A stretch of 64,000 nucleotides of DNA, from NCBI GenBank assembly GCA_947500005.1, contig CANMQJ010000023.1, forward strand, positions 1 to 64,000. The letters run 5' to 3'. The notes under the pieces are model-generated. The model was given only the letters and a program-made list of their open reading frames with translations. It had not been told where the DNA came from and did no database searches. This document shows, piece after piece, positions 34,355 to 42,975 of this stretch. Positions within the stretch are counted from its first letter, which is position 1, and each line of letters starts with the position of its first letter. Source of the DNA: an uncultured Paracoccaceae bacterium. Lineage in GTDB: Bacteria > Pseudomonadota > Alphaproteobacteria > Rhodobacterales > Rhodobacteraceae. A program made the position numbers and the translations under genes.

Positions 34355-35158
34355 ATGACCGTCACCATCGAGCGCGCCGAGGGCGTCACCACCATTACCA
34401 TCGCCCGCCCCGCCCTGCGCAACGCGGTGGACCCCGACACCGCCGAACGGCTCTACCATGCCTTCCTTGCCTTCGACACCGACCCCGAACAGCACGTCGC
34501 CATCCTGACCGGAGCCGAAGGGGCGTTCTGCGCGGGGTTCGACCTCAAGGCCGCGGGTGCCGGGATGTCGGATAAGTGGTTGGACAAACTTGATATTCCA
34601 GAGGGATGGACCGACCCCGCAGCCGATCCCAGGCCGGGTCCGATGGGCCCCTCGCGGCTGATGCTGTCCAAGCCGGTGATCGCCGCGATCGAGGGGCATG
34701 CGGTCGCGGGCGGCATGGAACTGGCCGCGTGGTGCGACATGCGCGTGATGGCCGAGGGGGCGGTGACGGGCGTCTTCTGCCGCCGCTGGGGCGTTCCGCT
34801 GATCGACGGCGGCACGGTGCGCCTCCCGCAAATCCTGGGGCAAGGGCGGGCAAACGACCTGATCCTCACGGGCCGCCCCGTCGAGGCGGAGGAAGCGTTG
34901 CGGCTTGGCTTTGCCAACCGCGTCTGCGCTCAGGGTGAAGCCCTTGAAACTGCGTTGGAAATAGCGCGGGGCCTTACCCGCTTTCCGCAAGCCTGCATGC
35001 TGGCAGACCACCTGTCGGCGCGGATGCCGCCCGCGGACCTTGCCGACGCGCTGCGCCGCGAGTGGCGCTCGGCCGCGGCTTTCGCCGCCGAAGGAAAGGC
35101 AGGGGCGGCCCGCTTTGCCGCCGGAAAGGGTCGCGGCGGTGATTTCAGCGATATATGA
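34355..35158 (+). CDS. crotonase / enoyl-CoA hydratase family protein
   Basis: 267 aa. Substrate-binding and oxyanion-hole motifs are present: GAEGAFCAGFDLKA and KPVIAAIEGHAVAGGMELAAWCDMRV, followed by FCRRWGVPLIDGGTVRLPQILG and LILTGRPVEAEEALRLGFANRV. Start at MTVTIERAEG with AAAGGGAGA upstream; the track ORF extends into slyX antisense. Hydratase versus isomerase activity cannot be decided. It stands alone, divergent from slyX and convergent with the ProX-like gene. Confidence 0.88.
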   Translation: MTVTIERAEGVTTITIARPALRNAVDPDTAERLYHAFLAFDTDPEQHVAILTGAEGAFCAGFDLKAAGAGMSDKWLDKLDIPEGWTDPAADPRPGPMGPSRLMLSKPVIAAIEGHAVAGGMELAAWCDMRVMAEGAVTGVFCRRWGVPLIDGGTVRLPQILGQGRANDLILTGRPVEAEEALRLGFANRVCAQGEALETALEIARGLTRFPQACMLADHLSARMPPADLADALRREWRSAAAFAAEGKAGAARFAAGKGRGGDFSDI

Positions 35159-35163
35159 CCCGG

Positions 35164-35691
35164 TCAGATCCAGTTCACCGTGCAACCGATCCGCTCGAAG
35201 AACATCATCATGTCTTCGCGCGGCATGGCTACGGTCCGGTCGTTGACAAGCGGGTGCATGTAGATCACCTCGGCCTCCTGCGCGGCTGCGTCCATGTAGA
35301 ACTGCACCCCTTGATCTACCCCGGTGACCATCGCCAGCGGGCTGACAGCCCCCGGCCGGATACCCAGATGCTGTATCAACCGGTCCGCCGACCCGAAGGA
35401 GAGATTATTCGCCCCCAGCGACGCAGCAAGCGCCTTGAGGTCGATCTCGCGCGATTGTTCCAGCGTCACCAGATAGTTGCGTTTCTTCTTGTCGCGCAGG
35501 TAGAGGTTCTTGAGCCGCAGCGCATTCTCCCCCGGCACCATGAACTGATCCTCGACGGCCTTGGCGTCCTCGACCGTGCGCAGCGGGACGTGTTCATGCA
35601 GGCGGTATCCGAGCCCCCATTCGTCGAGCCGCGCCAGAAGCGCGTCGGAACTGAGCGGCAGGCTGTCCTGATGGCTTGATGATGCGTCCAT
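35164..35691 (-). CDS. prolyl-tRNA deacylase (YbaK/ProX editing domain)
   Basis: 175 aa. Hydrolyses mischarged tRNA-Pro in trans. LDEWGLGYRLHEHVPLRTVEDAKAV at the start, KNLYLRDKKKRNYLVTL, GSADRLIQHLGIRPGAVSPLAMV, and MHPLVNDRTVAM are the usual motifs of ProX/PrdX-type proteins. The start has GGAGGAT immediately upstream. Ala-tRNA-Pro is the likely substrate by family, not shown by sequence. Confidence 0.88.
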   Translation of the reverse strand: MDASSSHQDSLPLSSDALLARLDEWGLGYRLHEHVPLRTVEDAKAVEDQFMVPGENALRLKNLYLRDKKKRNYLVTLEQSREIDLKALAASLGANNLSFGSADRLIQHLGIRPGAVSPLAMVTGVDQGVQFYMDAAAQEAEVIYMHPLVNDRTVAMPREDMMMFFERIGCTVNWI

Positions 35692-35979
35692 GATATCCTC
35701 CGGTTCGTCGATCTCTCCCCTGCCCCCTCGTGCCCGTCTGCGCAAGCCCCGCAGGCTTGACTTCGCACCCCGTCGCGCGTAACGAGCACGGCAACTATCC
35801 GGAAGCGTCACACCTTCCGGTCCCGTGAGTCGTTCAGGGATCGCCCCCCACCAGCGCGTTGCGCCCGTGGGGGCAAAGCCATTTGGCCGCATCCCATCCG
35901 CCGCGCGGGGTTTGAGAAACCGTCACATCGTCCCTAGTTTGGGGACGCCACAGCAACCGGCAAAGGAGCCAAGAGGGCC

Positions 35980-37485
35980 ATGTTTGAAAATCTCTCCGAA
36001 CGCCTCTCCGGCGTCTTTGACCGCCTGACCAAGCAGGGCGCGCTGTCTGACGAGGACGTCAAGACCGCGCTGCGCGAGGTGCGTGTCGCCCTGCTCGAAG
36101 CGGACGTGTCGCTGCCGGTGGCGCGCGACTTCGTCAAGAAGGTGCAGGAACAGGCGACAGGCCAAGCCGTCACCCGCTCGGTCACGCCGGGCCAGCAGGT
36201 CGTCAAGATCGTGCATGACGCGCTTGTCGACGTGCTGCGTGGCGAAGAAGAGCCCGGCAAGCTCAAGATCGACAACCCGCCCGCGCCGATCCTGATGGTC
36301 GGCCTTCAGGGCGGCGGCAAGACCACAACGACCGGCAAGATCGCCAAGCGCCTGAAGGAACGCGAGGGCAAGAAGGTTCTTCTCGCCTCGCTCGACATCT
36401 ATCGCCCGGCCGCGATGGACCAGCTGGCCGTTCTTGGAACGCAGATCGGTGTCGACACCCTGCCCATCGTGCCGGGACAGAAACCGGTGGACATCGCGCG
36501 GCGCGCCAAGCAGCAGGCGGCACTCGGCGGCTACGATGTCTACATGCTCGATACCGCAGGTCGCCTTCAGATCGACGAAGTCCTGATGAAGGAGGTCGAG
36601 GATGTCCGCGACGTCGTCTCACCACGCGAGACCCTGCTGGTCGTCGACGGCCTGACCGGCCAGGTCGCCGTCGAGGTGGCCGAGGAGTTCGATGCCAAGA
36701 TCGGCATTTCGGGCGTCGTCCTGACCCGCATGGATGGCGACGGACGCGGCGGTGCTGCCCTGTCGATGCGCGCGGTGACCGGCAAGCCCATCCGCTTCGT
36801 GGGCCTGGGCGAGAAGATGGACGCGCTCGAAACCTTCGAGCCCGAGCGCATCGCGGGCCGCATCCTTGGCATGGGCGACATCGTGGCCCTCGTCGAGAAG
36901 GCGCAGGAGACCATCGAGGCCGAACAGGCCGAGAAGATGATGAAGCGCATGATGAAGGGTCATTTCAACATGAATGACCTGAAGATGCAGCTTGAGCAGA
37001 TGCTTCAGATGGGCGGCATGCAGGGCATGATGCAGATGATGCCGGGCATGGGAAAGATGGCCAAGCAGGTCGAGGAGTCCGGCATGGATGACACCGTCAT
37101 TCGCCGCCAGATCGCGCTGATCCAGTCGATGACCAAGAAGGAGCGCGCCAATCCCCAGCTTCTCCAGGCCAGCCGCAAGAAGCGGATCGCGGCCGGCGCC
37201 GGGATGGAGGTTTCGGATCTCAACAAGCTTCTCAAGATGCACCGCCAGATGGCGGACATGATGAAGAAGATGGGCAAGATGGGCAAAGGCAAGATGCTGA
37301 AACAGGCCATGTCCGGCATGTTCGGCAAGGGCGGCCCCGGCCCCGAGGAGATGGCGCAGGGCATGGACCCCAAGGCGCTGGAGGCTGCCGCCAAGGCGAT
37401 GGGTCGCGGCAAGGGCGGCCTGCCCGGCATGGGCGGCGGCATGGCCCTGCCCCCGGGATTGAGCGGGTTCGGCAAGAAGAAGTGA
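35980..37485 (+). CDS. ffh: signal recognition particle protein (SRP54 homologue)
   Basis: Binds signal peptides and 4.5S RNA, targets ribosomes to FtsY. 501 aa: N domain, then the G domain with P-loop GLQGGGKTTTTGK (108-120), DTAGRLQIDE and TRMDGDGRGG. The Met-rich M domain (about 320 to the end) has many MM and GMxxM runs and the RNA-binding basic IRRQIALIQSMTKKERANP. First gene of a translation-related run. Confidence 0.97.
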   Translation: MFENLSERLSGVFDRLTKQGALSDEDVKTALREVRVALLEADVSLPVARDFVKKVQEQATGQAVTRSVTPGQQVVKIVHDALVDVLRGEEEPGKLKIDNPPAPILMVGLQGGGKTTTTGKIAKRLKEREGKKVLLASLDIYRPAAMDQLAVLGTQIGVDTLPIVPGQKPVDIARRAKQQAALGGYDVYMLDTAGRLQIDEVLMKEVEDVRDVVSPRETLLVVDGLTGQVAVEVAEEFDAKIGISGVVLTRMDGDGRGGAALSMRAVTGKPIRFVGLGEKMDALETFEPERIAGRILGMGDIVALVEKAQETIEAEQAEKMMKRMMKGHFNMNDLKMQLEQMLQMGGMQGMMQMMPGMGKMAKQVEESGMDDTVIRRQIALIQSMTKKERANPQLLQASRKKRIAAGAGMEVSDLNKLLKMHRQMADMMKKMGKMGKGKMLKQAMSGMFGKGGPGPEEMAQGMDPKALEAAAKAMGRGKGGLPGMGGGMALPPGLSGFGKKK

Positions 37486-37490
37486 CCGCG

Positions 37491-38030
37491 ATGCAGCCCC
37501 TTTCCCTGAACATTCCGGCCATCGAGACCGAACGGCTGATCCTCCGCGCGCCCGGCGAAGCGGATTTCGAGGCCGAAGCGGAGTTCTACGCCTCGGACGC
37601 GTCTCGCTTTGTCGGGGGGCCGAAGCGGCCGGACGAGACCTGGCGCTCGCTCGCGGGAATGATCGGACATTGGGTGATGCGCGGCTACGGGTTCTGGGGC
37701 GTGGATGACAAGGAGTCCGGCACCTATCTTGGCCATGTCGGGCTTTGGAACCCGCATGGCTGGCCCGAGCCGGAGATCGGCTGGGCCTTGATGTCCCATG
37801 CGACCGGCCGCGGTTATGCCACCGAGGCGGCGCGCGCCGCCCGCGCCCATGCCTATGACGTGCTGGGCTGGCCCACCGCGATCTCGCTGATCGATCCCGA
37901 CAATGCCGCCAGCCAGGCCGTGGCACGGCGGCTGGGCGCGGCATACGAGGACAGGTTCGTCCACCCGCAATTCGGGACGATGGAGATCTGGCGCCACCCC
38001 GCCCCCGATCTGCGGAAGGATGCGGTATGA
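37491..38030 (+). CDS. GNAT-family N-acetyltransferase (RimJ/RimL type)
   Basis: 179 aa from the ATG at 37491; a GTG at 37482 overlapping the ffh stop is also possible. IETERLILRAPGEADFEA at the start, GYATEAARAARAHAYDVLGW as acetyl-CoA loop and helix, and LIDPDNAASQAVARRLGA near the end are RimJ/RimL-like. It overlaps the next, clearly paralogous GNAT gene (ATGA). Substrate unknown. Confidence 0.87.
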   Translation: MQPLSLNIPAIETERLILRAPGEADFEAEAEFYASDASRFVGGPKRPDETWRSLAGMIGHWVMRGYGFWGVDDKESGTYLGHVGLWNPHGWPEPEIGWALMSHATGRGYATEAARAARAHAYDVLGWPTAISLIDPDNAASQAVARRLGAAYEDRFVHPQFGTMEIWRHPAPDLRKDAV

Positions 38031-38632
38031 CCGGCACGAACATCCCCGTGATCGAAACCCGGCGCCTGGTCCTGCGCGGCCCCGAGCCCGAGGATTACCC
38101 GAATTTCAAGGCCACCTTCACCAGCTACCGCGCGCGGTTCATGGGCGGGCCGCTGAATACCTATGAGTCGTGGATGCTCTATGCCGCCGAGATCGGCCAT
38201 TGGGAGATCCGCGGCTATGGCATGTGGATGATCCACGACAAGCAGAGCGACGCGACCTATGGCATGGCTGGCGGCTGGAAACCCGCCGGCTGGCCCGAGG
38301 CCGAGATAGCATGGGTGATCTGGCCCGACGCGGCCGGCAAGGGGTATGCCCTGGAAGCGACACATGCAGCACGTGCATGGTTCTACCGTGAGCGCGGCTG
38401 GGAAACGGCGGTCAGCTATATCGACCCCAAGAACCTCGACTCGATCCGGCTGGCCGAACGGCTGGGGGCTAAAAAAGACGCGGAAGCCGCCACCATCGAC
38501 GGCAGTGACGCGGTCTATCGCCACCCGTCGCCCGCACAACTCGACGGTACGCAACTGGCGCATGGCATCGACATGGAGATCGCCCATTATGCCGACCCGC
38601 TCTTCAAACCGAAAGGATGGGCCCTTGACTGA
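38027..38632 (+). CDS. GNAT-family N-acetyltransferase, paralog of the preceding gene
   Basis: 201 aa. IETRRLVLRGPEPEDYPNF, YGMWMIHDKQSD, GKGYALEATHAARAWFYRERGW and YIDPKNLDSIRLAERLGA line up with the upstream protein, so this is a tandem duplication. It has an extra C-terminal 30 residues. Both junctions overlap (ATGA upstream; TTG of chorismate mutase 8 nt inside its end), so ffh through chorismate mutase reads as one unit. Confidence 0.87.
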   Translation: MTGTNIPVIETRRLVLRGPEPEDYPNFKATFTSYRARFMGGPLNTYESWMLYAAEIGHWEIRGYGMWMIHDKQSDATYGMAGGWKPAGWPEAEIAWVIWPDAAGKGYALEATHAARAWFYRERGWETAVSYIDPKNLDSIRLAERLGAKKDAEAATIDGSDAVYRHPSPAQLDGTQLAHGIDMEIAHYADPLFKPKGWALD

Positions 38633-38933
38633 GACCCTCTCCGATCCCGTCGCCCGTGCGGCAGAGCTTCTCAAGGGCCATCGCGAAAGCATCGACCGGC
38701 TGGACGCGATCCTCGTCTATACGCTGGGTGAGCGGTTCAAGCACACCCAGGCCGTGGGCAAGCTCAAGGCCCAGCATGACCTTCCCCCGTCCGATCCCGC
38801 GCGCGAGGCCGCGCAGATCGCACGGCTTGAAGACCTGGCGGTTCAGGCCGATCTGGACCCCGAATTCGCCAAGAAGTTCCTGAACTTCATCATCGCTGAA
38901 GTGATTCAGCACCACAAGAAACACCAATCGTAG
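38625..38933 (+). CDS. chorismate mutase (AroQ type)
   Basis: Converts chorismate to prephenate for Phe/Tyr synthesis. 102 aa, all-helical: [35 protein letters not shown] gives the Arg, Asp, Arg and Lys pattern of the AroQ active site. The C-terminal helix is [18 protein letters not shown]. The start is TTG at 38625 with AAAGGA upstream, inside the end of the GNAT gene; the longer track ORF is GNAT in another frame. It may be tuned to low expression by the TTG start. Confidence 0.88.
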   Translation: MTETLSDPVARAAELLKGHRESIDRLDAILVYTLGERFKHTQAVGKLKAQHDLPPSDPAREAAQIARLEDLAVQADLDPEFAKKFLNFIIAEVIQHHKKHQS

Positions 38934-38978
38934 GCGAGGTTCACCCCGCCGCCCCCGCCATTCAAAGGAGAACACAAA

Positions 38979-39341
38979 ATGGCAATGAAAATCCGCCTGG
39001 CCCGTGGTGGCTCGAAAAAGCGTCCCTTCTACCGCATCGTCGCCGCCGACTCGCGCATGCCGCGCGACGGCCGCTTCATCGAGAAGCTGGGTATCTACAA
39101 CCCGCTCCTGCCCAAGGACAGCGAAGACCGCGTGAAGATGGACATGGAGCGCATCCAGTACTGGCTGGACCAGGGCGCCCAGCCCACCGACCGGATCGCG
39201 CGCATGCTGGAAGCAGCCGGCGCCCGGGACAAGGCCGAGCGCTCCAACCCGAAAAAGGGCGCACCCGGCAAGAAAGCCCAGGAGCGCGCCGAAGAAAAGG
39301 CCGCAAAGGCCGCCGAAGCAGCCGAAGCCACCGAAGAGTAA
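38979..39341 (+). CDS. rpsP: 30S ribosomal protein S16
   Basis: 120 aa. [40 protein letters not shown] is diagnostic. The C-terminal 35 residues are a Lys/Ala/Glu-rich extension ([20 protein letters not shown]), as commonly seen in alphaproteobacteria. AAAGGAG is placed 9 nt before the ATG. Confidence 0.97.
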   Translation: MAMKIRLARGGSKKRPFYRIVAADSRMPRDGRFIEKLGIYNPLLPKDSEDRVKMDMERIQYWLDQGAQPTDRIARMLEAAGARDKAERSNPKKGAPGKKAQERAEEKAAKAAEAAEATEE

Positions 39342-39417
39342 GCCCAAGGGGCCGCGGATCAGTCGCGCCCCCGCCGGTTGGCCATACTCTCGATGCGGTT
39401 CCGCATCGGAGTTTCGT

Positions 39418-39450
39418 ACGAGGCAGCGCATGCGCTGCCTCGTTTCGTTT
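39418..39450 (+). terminator. strong hairpin with U-tract after rpsP
   Basis: A 26-nt perfect palindrome (arm ACGAGGCAGCGCA) followed by TTTCGTTTT, 77 nt after the rpsP stop and 44 nt before rimM. It probably terminates or attenuates transcription between rpsP and rimM. A smaller hairpin, CGATGCGG-TT-CCGCATCG, sits just upstream at 39391-39408. Confidence 0.8.
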
Positions 39451-39493
39451 TCGCGTGACGCGTCCTTTGCGGCGCAGTATGGATCGATCCGAC

Positions 39494-40012
39494 ATGACAA
39501 AAGACAGCAGCAAAGAACTGGTTTGCGTCGGCGCGGTCGCCGGCTCCTTCGGGGTGCGCGGCGAAGTGCGCCTGAAAAGCTTCTGCGCCGAACCCGAGGA
39601 CATCGCTCTCTATTCACCTCTGACCGACGAGACTGGTGCCGAACGCATTCCGGTTGTCATCACGCGGGCGATCAAGAACGGCTTTGCGGCCCGTCTGGGC
39701 GGGATCGAGACCAAGGAAGAGGCCGATGCGGCCCGCGGCCTGCGGCTGTTCGCGCGGCGCGAACAACTGCCCACCTTGCCCGATGACGAGTTCTATCACG
39801 CCGACCTGATCGGTCTGGAGGTCTATGACACCGGAGGCACCTTGTTGGGCCAGGTGCGGTCCGTGCTCAACCACGGTGCCTCGGACCTTCTCGAAATTCA
39901 CGGCCCCGGCCTGAAATCGACGGTTCTGCTTCCCTTTACCCATGAGGCGGTGCCGACGGTCGACCTCTCCCGGGGTCGCCTCGTCGCCGATCCACCCGAA
40001 GGGTTGTTCTGA
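39494..40012 (+). CDS. rimM: 16S rRNA processing protein RimM
   Basis: 172 aa, binds S19 and helps 30S maturation. The N-terminal half starts [21 protein letters not shown]. The PRC-barrel half has [24 protein letters not shown] and ends [29 protein letters not shown] chose the ATG giving MTKDSSKE; ATGs at 39479 and 39455 are further upstream and would overlap the terminator region less plausibly. Confidence 0.95.
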   Translation: MTKDSSKELVCVGAVAGSFGVRGEVRLKSFCAEPEDIALYSPLTDETGAERIPVVITRAIKNGFAARLGGIETKEEADAARGLRLFARREQLPTLPDDEFYHADLIGLEVYDTGGTLLGQVRSVLNHGASDLLEIHGPGLKSTVLLPFTHEAVPTVDLSRGRLVADPPEGLF

Positions 40013-40085
40013 GCACCCAACGGAACCCGCCTCGGCGGGGCGCGTTCCTCTCCGACAACTTGATCACGCAAAGGAGAGATCTCGG

Positions 40086-40247
40086 ATGCTCGAATGGATT
40101 CTCATACTTCTGGCCGTCGCCGCAATCGCGGCCATGCTGGGCTTTGGCCGGCTCTCCGGAATGGCGCTGTCGGGCGCCAAGATCCTCGTGATCATCGCGC
40201 TGGTGCTTTTCCTGCTCATGCTGCTGGGTGTCTTCGCCATCGCCTGA
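40086..40247 (+). CDS. DUF1328 family small membrane protein
   Basis: 53 aa, two membrane helices: MLEWILILLAVAAIAAMLGFG and GAKILVIIALVLFLLMLLGVFA. The LGFGxxxGxAxxxAKIL core is that of DUF1328 (YtjA-like). AAAGGAGAGATCTCGG precedes the ATG. The track only shows it as the end of an ORF beginning in rimM. Function unknown; sits between rimM and trmD. Confidence 0.85.
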   Translation: MLEWILILLAVAAIAAMLGFGRLSGMALSGAKILVIIALVLFLLMLLGVFAIA

Positions 40248-40296
40248 GGCCGATTTCAGGATTTGCATGGGCGCGGCTTTCGCATAAGACGCGCCC

Positions 40297-41106
40297 ATGT
40301 CCGATGATCCCGTTTCCAAACCTGCCCGATCCCATGCCCGCAAGGCGATCCGCCCGGTTCTTCAACCGCGAGAACTGATCACCTCCACCCCCGATCTGCA
40401 TGGGGTGTGGAAGGCCAAGATCATCACGCTTTTCCCCGGCGCCTTTCCCGGTGTGCTGGGCGAAAGCCTGACCGGTCGCGCGTTGCAAGACGGGTTGTGG
40501 CAGCTGGAGACCATCGACCTGCGCCCCTTCGGCGTCGGAAAGCATCGCAACGTGGACGACACGCCCGCTGGCGGGGGTGCAGGGATGGTCCTGCGCGCGG
40601 ATGTGCTGGGCGCTGCAATCGATCACGCGACAGAGGGCACGCACGGCAACTGGCCCCTCGTCTATCTCAGCCCGCGCGGCAAGCCGATGGATCAGGCGAT
40701 GATGCGCCGGTTCGCGCGATGTGACGGGATCACGCTCCTGTGCGGGCGGTTCGAGGGGGTCGACCAGCGGGTTCTGGATCACTACGCGATCGAAGAGGTT
40801 TCGCTGGGCGATTTCGTGATGACCGGGGGCGAGATCGCAGCCCAGGCGCTGATCGACGCCACGGTGCGGCTGATCCCGGGCGTGTTGGGCAACGAGGCCT
40901 CGACGGAGGAAGAGAGCTTTACCTCCGGTCTTCTTGAACATCCGCAATATACCCGCCCCGCCGAATGGCAGGGTCGCGCGATCCCCGAGGTTCTGATGTC
41001 GGGCCATCACGGTCGCGTGGCGCAATGGCGTCAGCAGATGGCCGAGGAGATCACCAAGGAACGCCGCCCGGACCTCTGGACGGCGTATCAGACGAAGGAG
41101 GGCTGA
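40297..41106 (+). CDS. trmD: tRNA (guanine-N1)-methyltransferase
   Basis: Methylates G37 of tRNAs to prevent frameshifting. 269 aa with a roughly 35-residue N-terminal extension before KAKIITLFPGAFPGVLGESLTGRAL. The SPOUT trefoil-knot motifs are all present: VYLSPRGKPMDQ, LLCGRFEGVDQRVLD, EEVSLGDFVMTGGE and LEHPQYTRP. Translation-factor neighbours match the common rpsP-rimM-trmD-rplS order. Confidence 0.96.
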   Translation: MSDDPVSKPARSHARKAIRPVLQPRELITSTPDLHGVWKAKIITLFPGAFPGVLGESLTGRALQDGLWQLETIDLRPFGVGKHRNVDDTPAGGGAGMVLRADVLGAAIDHATEGTHGNWPLVYLSPRGKPMDQAMMRRFARCDGITLLCGRFEGVDQRVLDHYAIEEVSLGDFVMTGGEIAAQALIDATVRLIPGVLGNEASTEEESFTSGLLEHPQYTRPAEWQGRAIPEVLMSGHHGRVAQWRQQMAEEITKERRPDLWTAYQTKEG

Positions 41107-41109
41107 TCG

Positions 41110-41928
41110 TCAGCGCCGCGAGATCTGTCCGGCCTTCCAGCGCAGCCAGATCTCGGCCGAATCGTGGAAGACGTTGATGTCGACCTTGCCCTCGATCCCC
41201 GGCACCAGCCCCGTGCCGGTATATTGCCAGAAAGTCCAGAACGCCCCCGGATAGACCTGGCGTGGATGCCCTGCGACCGACCGCAACCAGAACTCGGTCC
41301 CGCGCAACCGCCCGATGCCGGTCTCGCGGTAGAAGTCGATGGTCGTGTAGAGAATGGGCCGACGTCCATAATGCGCCTCGAGCATGTCGAGGAAGATCTC
41401 CGCCTCGGCGCGCACAGTCTCTCCGGGGGGCCGTTTCTTGCAGGTGGGCGAAAACGGGTTCCACTCCATGTCGAGCACATGCGGCAGGTCGGCGCCGCGC
41501 GGCACGTTACGGATGAACCAGCGCGCCTGCTCCGCCGCCGGGCGGCAGAAATAGAAGAAATGGTAGGCGCTCCAGGGAACGCCTGCCGCTCGCGCCCCGC
41601 GACGGTACTCATGGAATTTCGGATCGATCATGTCGCCGCCTTCGGTCGCCTTGATGAAGGCGAAGCTGACCCCGGCGCTGCGGGCACGGGCCCAATCGAT
41701 CTCACCCTGCCAGCGGGAAATGTCGATCCCGTGGATCGGATAGGACTCGGGCCCTCGCCCCTCCCACGAATGCGGAGCGGCATCCCCGAAATCAGGGTAG
41801 GTCACGAGTGACGACACGGCCGCCCGACCGGTCGACGCGGCCGGAACCGCCGGAATGTCGGGCGCCGGTTCGCGCCGCCCACAGGCGGTGGCCAGCAGAC
41901 ACAGGGCGATCAGCAGAAAGCGGCGCAC
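41110..41928 (-). CDS. GH25 muramidase-like lipoprotein
   Basis: 272 aa from a GTG at 41928 with AAGGAG 7 nt upstream. Signal peptide VRRFLLIALCLLATAC with a variant lipobox, so probably lipid-anchored. The catalytic domain follows: IHGIDISRWQGEIDWARA, FAFIKATEGGDMIDPKF, GAYHFFYF-type YHFFYFCRPAAEQARWF, LDMEWN and PILYTTIDFYRE, the layout of glycoside hydrolase family 25 lysozymes that cut peptidoglycan. It lies opposite to and between trmD and rplS, breaking the usual operon. The upstream part of the track ORF is non-native. Confidence 0.88.
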   Translation of the reverse strand: MRRFLLIALCLLATACGRREPAPDIPAVPAASTGRAAVSSLVTYPDFGDAAPHSWEGRGPESYPIHGIDISRWQGEIDWARARSAGVSFAFIKATEGGDMIDPKFHEYRRGARAAGVPWSAYHFFYFCRPAAEQARWFIRNVPRGADLPHVLDMEWNPFSPTCKKRPPGETVRAEAEIFLDMLEAHYGRRPILYTTIDFYRETGIGRLRGTEFWLRSVAGHPRQVYPGAFWTFWQYTGTGLVPGIEGKVDINVFHDSAEIWLRWKAGQISRR

Positions 41929-42295
41929 GAGCGAACTCCTTTTGCAGGGGCCGTTCAGATGTGACAGAAGGCGAAGGCCCCTGCCAAGGCCCGCCATCCA
42001 CGGCCACGGCATGATGCGCGGTCTCCCGCCGTCGGAAAGGGCTTGATCCTCGCTGCGAAACACCCTATGCCGCGCAGGTCCGGTTCCGCGCACGCGGCTC
42101 CGGGCAATAGCGGTTTGTTGCGATCAAGAAGCGCGCGCTTTCTTCGGCGGGTGCATCGGTCTGGCGGAACCGCCCCGAAAAGGAACAGCCGATCCGACCT
42201 CTGGCGGGCTGCGCGATGCAGGACCCGGTGAAGACCAGGAGCTCTCGGTCAGCATCACCTTCGTGGAGCAACCACGAGCATTAGGAGAATTTGCG

Positions 42296-42679
42296 ATGAA
42301 CCTGATCGCACAGCTCGAGGCGGAACAGATTGCCGCCCTGGGGAAAGATATCCCCGACTTCAAGGCAGGCGACACCGTGCGCGTCGGCTACAAGGTGACC
42401 GAAGGGTCGCGTACCCGTGTGCAGAACTACGAAGGCGTCTGCATCAGCCGCAAGAACGGCGAAGGCATCGCCGGATCCTTCACCGTTCGCAAGATCTCGT
42501 TCGGCGAGGGCGTGGAGCGTGTGTTCCCCCTCTACTCGACCAATATCGACAACATCACCGTCGTGCGCCGCGGCAAGGTTCGCCGCGCCAAGCTGTACTA
42601 CCTGCGCTCGCGCCGCGGCAAGTCGGCCCGGATCGCAGAGGTCAGCAACTACAAGCCCAAGTCGGGCGCCGAAGCGTAA
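42296..42679 (+). CDS. rplS: 50S ribosomal protein L19
   Basis: 127 aa. [30 protein letters not shown] and [40 protein letters not shown] are diagnostic. TTAGGAGAA lies 5-6 nt before the ATG; the track's GTG start 11 codons upstream overlaps that site. It is followed 11 nt later by rpmE. Confidence 0.97.
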   Translation: MNLIAQLEAEQIAALGKDIPDFKAGDTVRVGYKVTEGSRTRVQNYEGVCISRKNGEGIAGSFTVRKISFGEGVERVFPLYSTNIDNITVVRRGKVRRAKLYYLRSRRGKSARIAEVSNYKPKSGAEA

Positions 42680-42690
42680 GGACCGGAGCC

Positions 42691-42912
42691 ATGAAAAAAG
42701 ATATCCATCCCGATTACCACCTCATCGACGTCAAGCTGACCGATGGCACCGTGGTCCAGATGAAATCGACCTGGGGCAGCGAAGGCGACAGCCTGGCGCT
42801 GGAGATCGACCCCTCCTCGCACCCGGCCTGGACCGGTGGCTCCTCGCGCCTGATGGACGCCGGCGGCCGCGTGTCGAAGTTCAAGAAGAAATACGAAGGC
42901 CTGGGCTTCTGA
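42691..42912 (+). CDS. rpmE: 50S ribosomal protein L31
   Basis: 73 aa. [29 protein letters not shown] and the conserved C-terminal [23 protein letters not shown] identify bL31. The zinc-binding Cys of the C+ paralog are absent, so this is a C-minus form. Coupled closely to rplS. Confidence 0.96.
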   Translation: MKKDIHPDYHLIDVKLTDGTVVQMKSTWGSEGDSLALEIDPSSHPAWTGGSSRLMDAGGRVSKFKKKYEGLGF

Positions 42913-42937
42913 GCCTTTCGCCTTTTGCGAACCATCC

Positions 42938-42961
42938 GACGCCGCCCCTCGGGGCGGCGTC
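42938..42961. terminator. GC-rich hairpin after rpmE
   Basis: GACGCCGCCCC and GGGGCGGCGTC form an 11-bp stem over a 2-nt gap, 26 nt after the rpmE stop and 15 nt before the convergent gene's stop. No U-tract, so strength is uncertain. It probably separates the two convergent transcripts. Confidence 0.6.
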
Positions 42962-42975
42962 CCGCGTTTCGGGGG

